Below the pieces are notes generated by a model. It was not told where the DNA came from and made no database searches. It was given only the letters and a program-made list of their open reading frames with translations. A program made the translations under genes and the position numbers. A stretch of 64,000 nucleotides of DNA from CADEEX01 sp964577955. GTDB lineage: Bacteria; Acidobacteriota; Vicinamibacteria; Vicinamibacterales; CAVVIG01. Positions within the stretch are counted from its first letter, which is position 1; each line of letters starts with the position of its first letter. The stretch is taken from contig CAZOAZ010000003.1 in NCBI GenBank assembly GCA_964577955.1, positions 182,247 through 246,246 of the forward strand, given 5' to 3'. Shown here piece by piece: positions 51,119-60,034 of the stretch.

Positions 51119-51826
51119 ATGGAAGCGATACTCGAAGCCACAGTCCGCGATTCATTCGGCAAGAACGAGGCGCGCCGCACCCGCCGCGAGGGCAAGGTGC
51201 CCGCCGTCGTCTATGGTGCGACGACCGACAGCGGCAGCCGCGACGCGACCGCGATTTCGGTCGAGCCGAAACCGCTGCTCCGCATCCTGCATTCGGAGTC
51301 GGGCGCGAACACGTTGATCTCGCTCAAGCTGGGCGGCGCGGGCGACACCAAGGTGCTGGTGAAGGCCTATCAGCTGGATCCGGTCACGCACGCGATTCTC
51401 CACGCGGATTTCTACCGCGTCGCGATGGATCGGGTCATCCGCGTCACGATTCCGATCGTGTCGAAGGGTGTGCCGCACGGCGTGAAGCAGCAGGGCGGCA
51501 TCCTCGAGTTCATCCGCCGCGACATCGAGATCGAGTGCCTGCCGGGCGACATTCCGGAGAACGTCGAGATCGACGTGAGCGAGTTGATGCTGCATCAGGG
51601 CGTCCGCGTTCGCGAACTCGCGGTTAACCCGAAGTGGAAGCCGGTCACCGACGCCGACCTGATGGTGGTGCACGTCATCATGCCGAAGGCTGAAGAGGTC
51701 GCGGCGCCGGCCGAAGGGGCGGCGGCAGCCACGGCGGCTGCGCCAGCGGCGGCGGCGGAACCTGAGGTCATCAAGAAGGGCAAGAAGGAAGACGCCGACG
51801 CGGCGAAGGACGACAAGAAGAAGTAG
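51119..51826 (+). CDS. rplY: 50S ribosomal protein L25 / general stress protein Ctc
   Basis: 235 residues. The N-terminal 5S-rRNA-binding domain has ARDSFGKNEARRTRREGKVPAVVYG-type motifs, and the C-terminal TL5/Ctc domain VPHGVKQQGGILEFIRRDIEIEC, VSELMLHQGVRV. The tail after residue 190 is low-complexity Ala/Glu then Lys/Asp-rich, common in the long Ctc form. AGGA upstream of ATG. Its stop overlaps the pth GTG by one base. Confidence 0.95.
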   Translation: MEAILEATVRDSFGKNEARRTRREGKVPAVVYGATTDSGSRDATAISVEPKPLLRILHSESGANTLISLKLGGAGDTKVLVKAYQLDPVTHAILHADFYRVAMDRVIRVTIPIVSKGVPHGVKQQGGILEFIRRDIEIECLPGDIPENVEIDVSELMLHQGVRVRELAVNPKWKPVTDADLMVVHVIMPKAEEVAAPAEGAAAATAAAPAAAAEPEVIKKGKKEDADAAKDDKKK

Positions 51827-52404
51827 TGAAAGCGATTGTCGGGCTTGGCAACCCCGGCCGCGAATACGCGGGCACCAGACACAACATCGGGTTTGCTGTC
51901 ATCGACGCGCTGGGCCACCGCTGGGGAGGCCTGGCGTTCGAGAGCGGGCCCGTCGATGCGCTGATCGCGAAACGGCGCGGCGAGGAGCCGGTGCTCCTGG
52001 TCAAGCCGATGACGTTCATGAATGCGAGCGGCATGGCGGTCGGCGGCGTCCTGCGGTACTACAAGGTCGAGACGACGGATCTGCTGGTCGTCGTCGACGA
52101 GATCCAGCTCCCGCTCGGCAAGCTGCGGGCGCGGGTGCGCGGATCGGCGGGCGGCCACAATGGGCTCAAGTCGATCATCGCGCACCTCGGTCAGGAGTTC
52201 CCGCGGCTGCGGATCGGCGTCGGGCGCGGTGATGCCCGCCGCGATCTCGCCGATCACGTGCTGGCGAAGTTCGACAGAGACGAAGCCGCGGAGGTCGAGC
52301 GCATGACCGGGCGCGCGGCCGATGCGGCGGAAACGTTCATCGCGTCGGGGATCGAGGCGGTGATGAACGAGTACAACGGCGGCGATCCGAAAACAAGCGA
52401 ATAG
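51826..52404 (+). CDS. pth: Peptidyl-tRNA hydrolase
   Basis: 192 residues from GTG overlapping the rplY stop. GLGNPGREYAGTRHNIGF holds the catalytic His (RHNIG); KPMTFMNASGMAVGG, VVVDEIQLPLGKLR and GSAGGHNGLKSI are typical. It recycles tRNA from dropped-off peptidyl-tRNA. The next spacer carries a heptanucleotide array. Confidence 0.96.
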   Translation: MKAIVGLGNPGREYAGTRHNIGFAVIDALGHRWGGLAFESGPVDALIAKRRGEEPVLLVKPMTFMNASGMAVGGVLRYYKVETTDLLVVVDEIQLPLGKLRARVRGSAGGHNGLKSIIAHLGQEFPRLRIGVGRGDARRDLADHVLAKFDRDEAAEVERMTGRAADAAETFIASGIEAVMNEYNGGDPKTSE

Positions 52405-52449
52405 CCCCGAGCGAGCGCGCACATGGCGCCGCGAGTTGAGGGGCCCCTT

Positions 52450-52465
52450 GCCACCGATTGGTGGC
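52450..52465. terminator. Small hairpin after pth
   Basis: GCCACC-GATT-GGTGGC, six base pairs with a four-base loop, lies upstream of the heptanucleotide array in the pth-rpsF spacer. There is no T tract. Confidence 0.3.
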
Positions 52466-52473
52466 CGCTGTCG

Positions 52474-52535
52474 CAGAACCTGGCACCGGGCACTTGGAAC
52501 CAGCACCTGGAACCTTGAACCTGGCACCTGGAACC
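52474..52535. repeat. Heptanucleotide array, TGGMACC type
   Basis: Units AGAACC, TGGCACC, GGGCACT, TGGAACC, AGCACC, TGGAACC, TTGAACC, TGGCACC, TGGAACC run end to end between pth and rpsF, with period 7 apart from the 6-nt AGAACC and AGCACC units. Confidence 0.88.
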
Positions 52536-52562
52536 CGCGAAGCGTCCTGAAGGAGCAGGCAT

Positions 52563-53012
52563 ATGTCAGTTCGACAGTACGAGCTCGTCTACATTCTTCC
52601 CCCTGAAACCACCGAGCAGCAGGCGGCCGAACTGCACGAGCAGATCGCGGCGGTCGTGTCGCGCATGCACGGGCAGATCGAGAAGACCGAGAACTGGGGC
52701 CGCCGCAAGCTGGCCTACGAGATCGGCAAGTTCAAGGAGGGCGTCTACGTCCTCGAAGTCATCAACGGCGGCGGCGAGCTGATGAAGGAGCTCGATCGCC
52801 GGCTGCGCGTGCTCGACCAGGTGATCCGTCACCTGATCGTGCGCGTGGACGAGGAGAAAAAGGTCGTCGACCGCACGCGGACCAAGCGTCAGAGCGAGTC
52901 CGAGCGGCGTCGCGTCAAGCGCGGTCTGCCGCCGCAGCGCCAGCCGGGTGAAGGGCGCTCGCAGGACAACGAGGACGCCGATGACGACCGCTTTGATGGA
53001 GTAGAGGTGTAG
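52563..53012 (+). CDS. rpsF: 30S ribosomal protein S6
   Basis: 149 residues; AAGGAG precedes the ATG. The ferredoxin-like fold is complete (RQYELVYILPPETTEQ, NWGRRKLAYEIGKFKEGVY, LRVLDQVIRHLIVRVDEE). The C-terminus after about residue 100 is a charged extension (Arg/Glu, then Asp/Glu-rich), longer than E. coli S6 before modification. It pairs with S18 on the ribosome platform. rpsR follows after 2 nt, with no ssb between them. Confidence 0.95.
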   Translation: MSVRQYELVYILPPETTEQQAAELHEQIAAVVSRMHGQIEKTENWGRRKLAYEIGKFKEGVYVLEVINGGGELMKELDRRLRVLDQVIRHLIVRVDEEKKVVDRTRTKRQSESERRRVKRGLPPQRQPGEGRSQDNEDADDDRFDGVEV

Positions 53013-53014
53013 TC

Positions 53015-53317
53015 ATGCCATTCGGACAAGGACGATCGGGCGGCGGCCGCGGCCGCAGCAGCGACAAGAAGGACAAGGACAAGCAGCAGGGACAGCGCCG
53101 GCCGATGTTCCGGCGCCGCAAGGTCTGTAAGTTCTGCGCCGACAAGATCGACGACATCAACTACAAGGACGTCAAGCTCCTGGGACCCTTCGTGCCGGAG
53201 CGCGGCAAGATCCTGCCGCGGCGCATTTCGGGCACCTGCGCGATGCACCAGCGCAAGCTGCAGACCGCGATCAAGCGGGCGCGTCAGCTGGCGTTGATTC
53301 CTTATGTGACGGACTGA
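53015..53317 (+). CDS. rpsR: 30S ribosomal protein S18
   Basis: 100 residues. The conserved core CKFCADKIDDINYKDVKLL, PRRISGTCAMHQRKLQTAIKRARQLALIPY is intact. The N-terminal 35 residues are a Gly/Arg/Lys-rich extension (GRSGGGRGRSSDKKDK). The paired cysteines suggest the zinc-binding form of S18. Confidence 0.95.
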   Translation: MPFGQGRSGGGRGRSSDKKDKDKQQGQRRPMFRRRKVCKFCADKIDDINYKDVKLLGPFVPERGKILPRRISGTCAMHQRKLQTAIKRARQLALIPYVTD

Positions 53318-53321
53318 ACAT

Positions 53322-53378
53322 TGCAAAATGCACATTGCAAAATGCAAATTTGCAATCTGCAACGTGCAATTCGCAATT
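53322..53378. repeat. Heptanucleotide array, TGCAAWW type
   Basis: Eight units start at 53322, 53329, 53336, 53343, 53351, 53358, 53365 and 53372 (TGCAAAA, TGCACAT, TGCAATC and so on; one 8-mer). It fills the rpsR-rplI spacer and is strikingly AT-rich for this genome. Confidence 0.9.
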
Positions 53379-53386
53379 GAGGATTT

Positions 53387-53842
53387 ATGGAAGTCATTTT
53401 GAGAGAACACGTGGACAACCTCGGCCGCCGCGGTGAGGTCGTCAAGGTCGCCGACGGCTTCGCGCGCAACTACCTGCTGCCGCGCAAGCTGGCGCTCGTC
53501 GCCACCGACGGCAACAAGAAGCAGATCGAGCGCGAGCGCGCCAAGTTCGAGGCCAAGGAGGCCGAGGAACGCAAGGTCCTCGACGCGCTGGCCGAAAAGC
53601 TGAACGCGGTCGAGATCACCATCGCGCGCCGCGTCGGCGATACCGAAGCGCTCTACGGCTCGGTGACCGCCGCCGACATCACCGACGCGTTGAAGGCCAA
53701 GGGCTTCGACGTCGATCGCCGCAAGCTGCAGCTCGCCGAGCCCATCAAGAAGGTTGGCGAGACGATGGTGCCGGTGAAGTTGAGCCGCGACATCGTCGCG
53801 AAGGTCAAGGTCAGCGTCGTCCCCGAGACCAAGGCCGAATAA
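53387..53842 (+). CDS. rplI: 50S ribosomal protein L9
   Basis: 151 residues. The N-domain has VILREHVDNLGRRGEVVKVADGFARNYLLPRKLA; a long connecting helix and the C-domain (LYGSVTAADITDALKAKG) follow. GAGG upstream of ATG lies just after the array. A strong terminator follows. Confidence 0.96.
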   Translation: MEVILREHVDNLGRRGEVVKVADGFARNYLLPRKLALVATDGNKKQIERERAKFEAKEAEERKVLDALAEKLNAVEITIARRVGDTEALYGSVTAADITDALKAKGFDVDRRKLQLAEPIKKVGETMVPVKLSRDIVAKVKVSVVPETKAE

Positions 53843-53869
53843 CCCGTTCGGTCAGCGGATTCTGAAGAG

Positions 53870-53905
53870 CGGCCGGAGAATATTTTTCTCCGGCCGTTTT
53901 TCTTT
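53870..53905 (+). terminator. Rho-independent terminator after rplI
   Basis: An 11-bp stem CGGCCGGAGAA / TTCTCCGGCCG with a five-base loop is followed by TTTTTCTTT. It is the clearest intrinsic terminator in the window and separates the ribosomal operon from dnaB. Confidence 0.92.
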
Positions 53906-53942
53906 GATCTAGACTCTCACTTCCTCTTTCTTTTCTGTTCCC

Positions 53943-55292
53943 ATGCCAGACGCCGCCGTCGCCGAACGCACGCTGCCGCACAATCTCGAGGCGGAGCGCT
54001 CGGTGCTCGGCGCGATCCTCCTGCACAACGACGCCTTCAACCTGGCCGCCGAGGTGATCGATTCCGGCGATTTCTACCGCGACGCGCATCGCCGGATTTT
54101 CGACAAGATGGTCAAGCTCGCCGAGCACAACGAGGCGATCGACCTGATCACGCTCAAGGAAGAGTTGAACCGTTCGGGCGATCTCGACGAGGTCGGTGGT
54201 CCGTCGTATATCGCCGCGCTCGTCGACGGCGTGCCGCGGTCGACCAACATCGAGCACTACGCGCGGATCATCAAGGAGAAGGCCACGCTGCGGCGGCTGA
54301 TTTTTTCAGCCAACAAGATCCTGACGACGGCCTACGACGCTGAGGAAGATGCCGACGTCATCCTCGATCAGGCCGAACATTCGATCTTCGCGATCGCCGA
54401 CGACAAGGTCAGCGACGGCTTCGTCGCGCTCAAGGATCTGGCGCAGTCGAGCCTCGACACGATCGAGAAGCTGCATGCGCGCAAGGAACTGATTACCGGC
54501 GTGCCGACCGGCTTCACCGACCTCGACGAAATGACCTCCGGGCTCCAGCCCTCGGACCTGATCATCGTCGCCGCCCGCCCGTCGATGGGGAAGACCAGCC
54601 TGGTCATGAACATCGCGCAGCACGTCGGCACCAAGACCGACATGACGGTCGGCGTGTTCAGCCTCGAAATGTCGAAGGAGCAGCTGTTCCTGCGCATGTT
54701 GACCGCCGAAGCGCGGATTGACGCGCACCGGCTGCGCGGCGGCTTTCTCGGCGAACGCGACTGGGGCAAGCTGTCGCAGGCGATCGGAACGCTCAGCGAG
54801 GCCAAGATCTTCATCGACGACACGGCGTCGATCGGCGTGCTCGAGATGCGCGCCAAGTGCCGCCGGCTCGCCTCGCAGCATGGGCTGCACCTGATCATCA
54901 TCGATTACATTCAACTGATGCAGGGCCGCGGCAAGTTCGAGAACCGGACGCTCGAGCTGGCGTCGATTTCCCGCTCGTTGAAGGGGCTGGCCAAGGAACT
55001 GCACGTCCCGATCGTCGTGCTCTCGCAGCTCAGTCGCGCGCCCGAGTCGCGGTCCGACCATCGGCCGCAGTTGTCGGACCTGCGCGAATCCGGAGCGTTG
55101 GAGCAGGACGCGGACGTCGTGGCGTTCATCTATCGCGAAGAGCAGTACGCCGACAAGAGCCAGCCGCCGACCGACGCGCAGGGCACCGCCGAAATCATCA
55201 TCGGCAAACAGCGGAACGGTCCGACCGGGGTCGTCAAGCTCGCGTTCATCCGCGAGTTCACCCGCTTCGAGAATCTGGCGGCCGGCAACTAG
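53943..55292 (+). CDS. dnaB: Replicative DNA helicase DnaB
   Basis: 449 residues. The N-terminal domain begins LPHNLEAERSVLGAILL; the RecA-like core has Walker A ARPSMGKTSL, GVFSLEMSKEQL, DYIQLM and SQLSRAPE, and the arginine-finger region DLRESGALEQDAD. It unwinds DNA at the fork as a hexamer and interacts with DnaG. No intein is present. alr follows after 17 nt. Confidence 0.97.
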   Translation: MPDAAVAERTLPHNLEAERSVLGAILLHNDAFNLAAEVIDSGDFYRDAHRRIFDKMVKLAEHNEAIDLITLKEELNRSGDLDEVGGPSYIAALVDGVPRSTNIEHYARIIKEKATLRRLIFSANKILTTAYDAEEDADVILDQAEHSIFAIADDKVSDGFVALKDLAQSSLDTIEKLHARKELITGVPTGFTDLDEMTSGLQPSDLIIVAARPSMGKTSLVMNIAQHVGTKTDMTVGVFSLEMSKEQLFLRMLTAEARIDAHRLRGGFLGERDWGKLSQAIGTLSEAKIFIDDTASIGVLEMRAKCRRLASQHGLHLIIIDYIQLMQGRGKFENRTLELASISRSLKGLAKELHVPIVVLSQLSRAPESRSDHRPQLSDLRESGALEQDADVVAFIYREEQYADKSQPPTDAQGTAEIIIGKQRNGPTGVVKLAFIREFTRFENLAAGN

Positions 55293-55309
55293 CCGTCCAG
55301 CCGAGTGTC

Positions 55310-56434
55310 ATGATTCGACCGACGACCGCCCGCATCGACCTCGACGCGGTCAAGTCCAACTATCGCCACCTCGTCGACTTTCTCACCCGCGAGCGCGGCG
55401 AGCGCCCGCCGGGCGTCATCGCGGTCGTGAAGGCGAACGCCTACGGACATGGCGCCGCGCCGGTGGCGCGCGCGCTCGAGGACGCCGGCGCGGATCTGCT
55501 CGCCTGTGCCGACATCGAAGAAGGCCTGGCGCTGCGCGCCGCCGGCGTGCGCGCGGAAATTCTCGTCTTCGGAGCGCTGAGCGTGAGCGATCTGGACGGG
55601 CTCTTCGAGGGCGACCTGACCCCGACGATCTCGACCCCGGGCGCGGCGCGGGCGGTTCAGGCCGCCGCCGCGAAATACAAACGCACGCTGCGCTATCACC
55701 TGAAGATCGACACCGGGATGAATCGTCTCGGCTTCCGGTTCGACAATCTGCAGAGAACGCTGCCGGAACTGTTCGCCAGCGACAACCTCGAGCTCGACGC
55801 GGTCTACACGCATTTCGCCACCGCCGACGTTCCCGATTCGCCGCTCTTCGAAACGCAGCGCCGCCGCTTCGACCGGGTGCTGGCGGCGATCGAGGCGCTC
55901 GGCGGTAGGCCGCGCTATCGGCACGCCGCCAATAGCGCCGCGACGCTGCGCGATGCGCGCGTGTGGTTCGAACGGGTCCGGCCGGGACTGTTGCTGTACG
56001 GGATTGTGCCGCCGCCGCTCGCGTCCACCGTGCCGCTCGTCCCGGTCATGACGCTCGTCAGCCGCGTCGTCGCGGTGAAAGGCATGCGTCCGGGTGAATC
56101 GGCCGGGTATGGCGCGCGCTTTACGACGGAGCGGCCATCACACATCGCGATCGTTCCGGCGGGATACGCCGACGGGCTCGATTGCCGGCTGGCGGGCCGC
56201 GGCGTGGTGCTGATTCGCGGCCGGCGCGTTCCGATCATCGGTTCGGTCTGCATGGACATGCTGATGGTCGACGTCACGGGGATGGACGTGTCGCCCGGCG
56301 ACGAGGTCGTCCTCATCGGATCGCAGGGCGACGATCGCATCGACGCGCGGGAGATGGCCGCGTCGATCGGGACGATTCCGTGGGAGATCGTCTGCCGCGT
56401 TGGCTCGCGGATTGAAAGAGTCTACGAGCGGTGA
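55310..56434 (+). CDS. alr: Alanine racemase
   Basis: 374 residues from ATG at 55310. The PLP lysine is in VIAVVKANAYGHGA; the C-terminal catalytic tyrosine is in ESAGYGARF. IPAGYADG-like (VPAGYADGLDCRL) and SVCMDMLMVDVT are typical. It supplies D-Ala for peptidoglycan. The dnaB-alr order is seen in several bacteria. Its stop overlaps the radA GTG. Confidence 0.96.
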   Translation: MIRPTTARIDLDAVKSNYRHLVDFLTRERGERPPGVIAVVKANAYGHGAAPVARALEDAGADLLACADIEEGLALRAAGVRAEILVFGALSVSDLDGLFEGDLTPTISTPGAARAVQAAAAKYKRTLRYHLKIDTGMNRLGFRFDNLQRTLPELFASDNLELDAVYTHFATADVPDSPLFETQRRRFDRVLAAIEALGGRPRYRHAANSAATLRDARVWFERVRPGLLLYGIVPPPLASTVPLVPVMTLVSRVVAVKGMRPGESAGYGARFTTERPSHIAIVPAGYADGLDCRLAGRGVVLIRGRRVPIIGSVCMDMLMVDVTGMDVSPGDEVVLIGSQGDDRIDAREMAASIGTIPWEIVCRVGSRIERVYER

Positions 56435-57810
56435 GCAAACGCGCCGCCACGGTCTTCGTCTGCCAGGAGTGCGGCGCCCAGTCGCCGAAGTGGCTCGGCC
56501 GCTGCTCGGACTGCGGGGCCTGGAACTCGTTCGTCGAGGAGCGTCCGAACGAGTCGCTTCCGGCCGCGGCGGCGAGCGGACACCGGTATGCGTCGGCGTC
56601 CAACGCGACGACCGCGCGCTTGTACTCGGAGATTGAGCTCGAGCAACAGCCGCGGATCAGCACCGGCATCGGCGAGTTCGATCGTGTGCTCGGCGGCGGC
56701 ATCGTGCCCGGGTCGCTGGTCCTTCTCGGCGGGGAACCCGGTATCGGCAAATCGACGCTGCTCCTCCAGGCGGCCGCCAACATGGCGCGCACCATTGGTC
56801 CGGTGTTGTACAGCTCCGGAGAGGAGTCCGAACACCAGATCAAGGGCCGCGGCGAACGGCTCGCGGTCGGCAATGCGCCGCTGTATTTGCTCGCCGAAAC
56901 CTGTCTCGAACGGATTCTCGAGGAAATTGCCCGCGTCAAGCCGGCGCTCGTGATTGTCGATTCGATTCAAACCGTCTTCTCGCTGAAGTTCCAGTCCGCG
57001 CCCGGCAGCATCGGCCAGGTGCGCGAGGCGGCGACGCAGCTGCTGTTCATGGCAAAAGGGCAGAACATTCCGACACTGCTCGTCGGCCACGTCACGAAGG
57101 ACGGCAGTCTCGCCGGACCGAAGGCGCTCGAACACGTTGTCGACACGGTGCTCTACTTCGAGGGCGAGCGCCATCACTCCCACCGCGTCGTACGCGCGGT
57201 CAAGAACCGGTTTGGCGCCGTCAGCGAACTGGGGGTCTTCGAGATGTCGTCGACGGGCCTCAAGCCGGTGCCGAATCCGTCGAAGCTGTTTCTCGCTGAA
57301 CGTCCGGCCAATGCGCCCGGCTCGGCCGTCCTCTGTTCGGTGGAAGGATCGCGGCCGATCCTCGTCGAGGTCCAGGCGCTCGTGAGCACGAGCAGTTACG
57401 GCAACGCGCGCCGCATGGCAAGCGGTGTCGATCCGCAGCGGCTCTCGCTGCTGCTGGCGGTGCTCGAAAAGCGTGCCGGGCTGAATCTCATTGGCGACGA
57501 TGTGTTCGTGAATATCGCCGGCGGCATGACGGTGGATGAGCCGGCATCGGACCTGGCGGTGCTGGCCGCGATCGCGTCGAGCGTCCGCAACCGCGTGATC
57601 CCGCCAACCACCGCCATGTTCGGCGAAGTCGGCCTGGCCGGCGAGATCCGCGGCATCGCGCAGTCCACCCTCCGCCTGCGCGAAGCGGCGCAAATGGGAT
57701 TTGTCCGCTGCATCCTGCCGGAGGCGAACATCGATCCCACCGACCGCGACGGTCGCCTGGAACTCGTAGGCGTCCGAACGGTCGGCGAAGCCCTCGACGC
57801 GCTCCTGTAG
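56431..57810 (+). CDS. radA: DNA repair protein RadA
   Basis: 459 residues from GTG overlapping the alr stop. A four-cysteine zinc finger (FVCQECGAQSPKWLGRCSDCG) is followed by a RecA-like core with Walker A GGEPGIGKSTL and the RadA signature KNRFG, then a Lon-like C-terminal domain (GGMTVDEPASDLAVLAAI). A branch-migration helicase in recombination repair. Normal length. Confidence 0.97.
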   Translation: MSKRAATVFVCQECGAQSPKWLGRCSDCGAWNSFVEERPNESLPAAAASGHRYASASNATTARLYSEIELEQQPRISTGIGEFDRVLGGGIVPGSLVLLGGEPGIGKSTLLLQAAANMARTIGPVLYSSGEESEHQIKGRGERLAVGNAPLYLLAETCLERILEEIARVKPALVIVDSIQTVFSLKFQSAPGSIGQVREAATQLLFMAKGQNIPTLLVGHVTKDGSLAGPKALEHVVDTVLYFEGERHHSHRVVRAVKNRFGAVSELGVFEMSSTGLKPVPNPSKLFLAERPANAPGSAVLCSVEGSRPILVEVQALVSTSSYGNARRMASGVDPQRLSLLLAVLEKRAGLNLIGDDVFVNIAGGMTVDEPASDLAVLAAIASSVRNRVIPPTTAMFGEVGLAGEIRGIAQSTLRLREAAQMGFVRCILPEANIDPTDRDGRLELVGVRTVGEALDALL

Positions 57811-57813
57811 GGC

Positions 57814-57987
57814 GGTGCGTGGTGCGGAGCGCAGGGTGCACGGTGCTGGTGCGAGGGTGCACCGTGACAAGGTGCCTAGTGCGCGCGCGCCGCGCCATTG
57901 TTGTCCGCGGCGCGTCGCGCGCACATCGCACCCCGCACCGGGCACCAGGCACCAGCACCCTGCACCGTGCACGGTGCACCTCGCACC
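57814..57987. repeat. Two-part self-complementary heptanucleotide array (GGTGCNN then NNGCACC)
   Basis: The left part has GGTGC-type cores near 57814, 57821, 57828, 57835, 57842, 57848, 57856, 57871 and 57878. The right part has GCAC(C) at 57921, 57928, 57935, 57942, 57949, 57955, 57962, 57969, 57976 and 57983. The halves are reverse complements in consensus and flank a CG-rich centre, so the transcript could fold into one long hairpin. It fills nearly all of the 211-bp radA spacer. Confidence 0.88.
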
Positions 57988-58021
57988 GTGGTAAGGTTGG
58001 GCCTTTATAGCGGGGTCCCTT

Positions 58022-59107
<1,086 letters not shown>

Positions 59108-59117
59108 CGTAAATTTC

Positions 59118-59876
59118 TTGGAGCTCTCCCGGTTTCACTGGTGGCGGACTGTCTTTTTCCTGATCCCCGCCATCAGTGTCTACACGATCGTCCTCGGCGC
59201 GGCCTCGATTGTCTCGAGTCTGTGGGACACGCGCGGCTATTTCGCCCATCGTTGCGCGCGGGCGTGGTCGTGGCTGATCCTCAAGACCACGGGTGTGCGC
59301 GTGGCCGTCGAGGGGCTGGACCGCGTGACGCGCGGGCAGACCTACGTGTTCGTGTCGAATCACCAAAGCATTTACGACACGCCGGTGTTGTTCTGGTCGC
59401 TGCCGTTTCAGCTGCGGATCATTGCCAAGGAATCGCTCGCGAAGTTTCCCGTGCTCGGCTGGCATTTGAAGCGCGGTCGTCACTTGTTCGTGGACCGGCA
59501 GCACCCCGATCACGTCGGGATTCTGAACCGCTGGCGGGCACTGATTTCCGAGGGACTGTCGCTGATCATCTACGCCGAGGGAACGCGCAGCGCCGACGGC
59601 CGCGTCGCGCGCTTCAAGGCCGGCAGCTTTCTGTTGGCGATCGAAGCCGGCTTGCCGATCGTTCCGGTCGCCGTCATCGGGACGCGCGCGGTGATGCCGA
59701 AGGGCCGGCTGCGCACCGAACCGTCAGACGTGCTGCTGGTCGTCCACGATCCGATTCCGGCGCCGGCGATCGCAAACCCGACCGTCCGCGACGCCAAACG
59801 GTTCGCGGATCAAGCGCAAGCCGTCGTCGCTGCAACCGTTGCCGCACGCCAACCAGCGTATCGCGTGCCGAGCTAG
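59118..59876 (+). CDS. plsC: 1-acyl-sn-glycerol-3-phosphate acyltransferase
   Basis: 252 residues from TTG at 59118, 10 nt after the previous stop. Hydrophobic N-terminus (TVFFLIPAISVYTIVLGAAS). The acyltransferase motifs are NHQSIYD (HX4D, block I), FVDRQ (block II) and YAEGTRS (block III), then VPVAVIG (block IV). It makes phosphatidic acid at the inner membrane. Nested palindromes follow its stop. Confidence 0.92.
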   Translation: MELSRFHWWRTVFFLIPAISVYTIVLGAASIVSSLWDTRGYFAHRCARAWSWLILKTTGVRVAVEGLDRVTRGQTYVFVSNHQSIYDTPVLFWSLPFQLRIIAKESLAKFPVLGWHLKRGRHLFVDRQHPDHVGILNRWRALISEGLSLIIYAEGTRSADGRVARFKAGSFLLAIEAGLPIVPVAVIGTRAVMPKGRLRTEPSDVLLVVHDPIPAPAIANPTVRDAKRFADQAQAVVAATVAARQPAYRVPS

Positions 59877-59897
59877 CGTCCGTGCCATCGGGCTGAA

Positions 59898-59942
59898 GCC
59901 GTCCTTCGATGCACTCAGGACGGCCCTGAGTTCCATCGAAGG
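59898..59942. repeat. Interlocked palindromes after plsC
   Basis: GCCGTCCT (59898-59905) pairs with AGGACGGC (59917-59924), and CCTTCGATG (59903-59911) with CATCGAAGG (59934-59942). The two hairpins are mutually exclusive. The sequence resembles widespread CTTCG...CTCAGG repeats and may serve as a transcript end. Confidence 0.6.
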
Positions 59943-59959
59943 CCGGACGCCACCGCGGC

Positions 59960-60017
59960 CCCTAGTCCCCAGTCTCTAGTCCCCAGTCCCCAGTCCCTAG
60001 TCCCCAGCCCCCAGCCC
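59960..60017. repeat. Heptanucleotide array, CCCCAGT type
   Basis: AG(T/C) occurs at exactly 7-nt steps from 59964 to 60013 (eight units: CCCCTAGT, CCCCAGT, CTCTAGT and so on). It precedes ispDF. The unit equals the CCCCA(A/G)T heptamer known from cyanobacterial STRR repeats. Confidence 0.92.
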
Positions 60018-60018
60018 T

Positions 60019-60026
60019 TATAGAAT
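60019..60026 (+). promoter_or_regulatory. Possible -10 element (TATAGAAT) for ispDF
   Basis: It starts two bases after the CCCCAGT array and lies 9 nt before the TTG start, so a transcript from here would be nearly leaderless. The -35 position would fall in the array. Confidence 0.25.
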
Positions 60027-60034
60027 CAACGATC

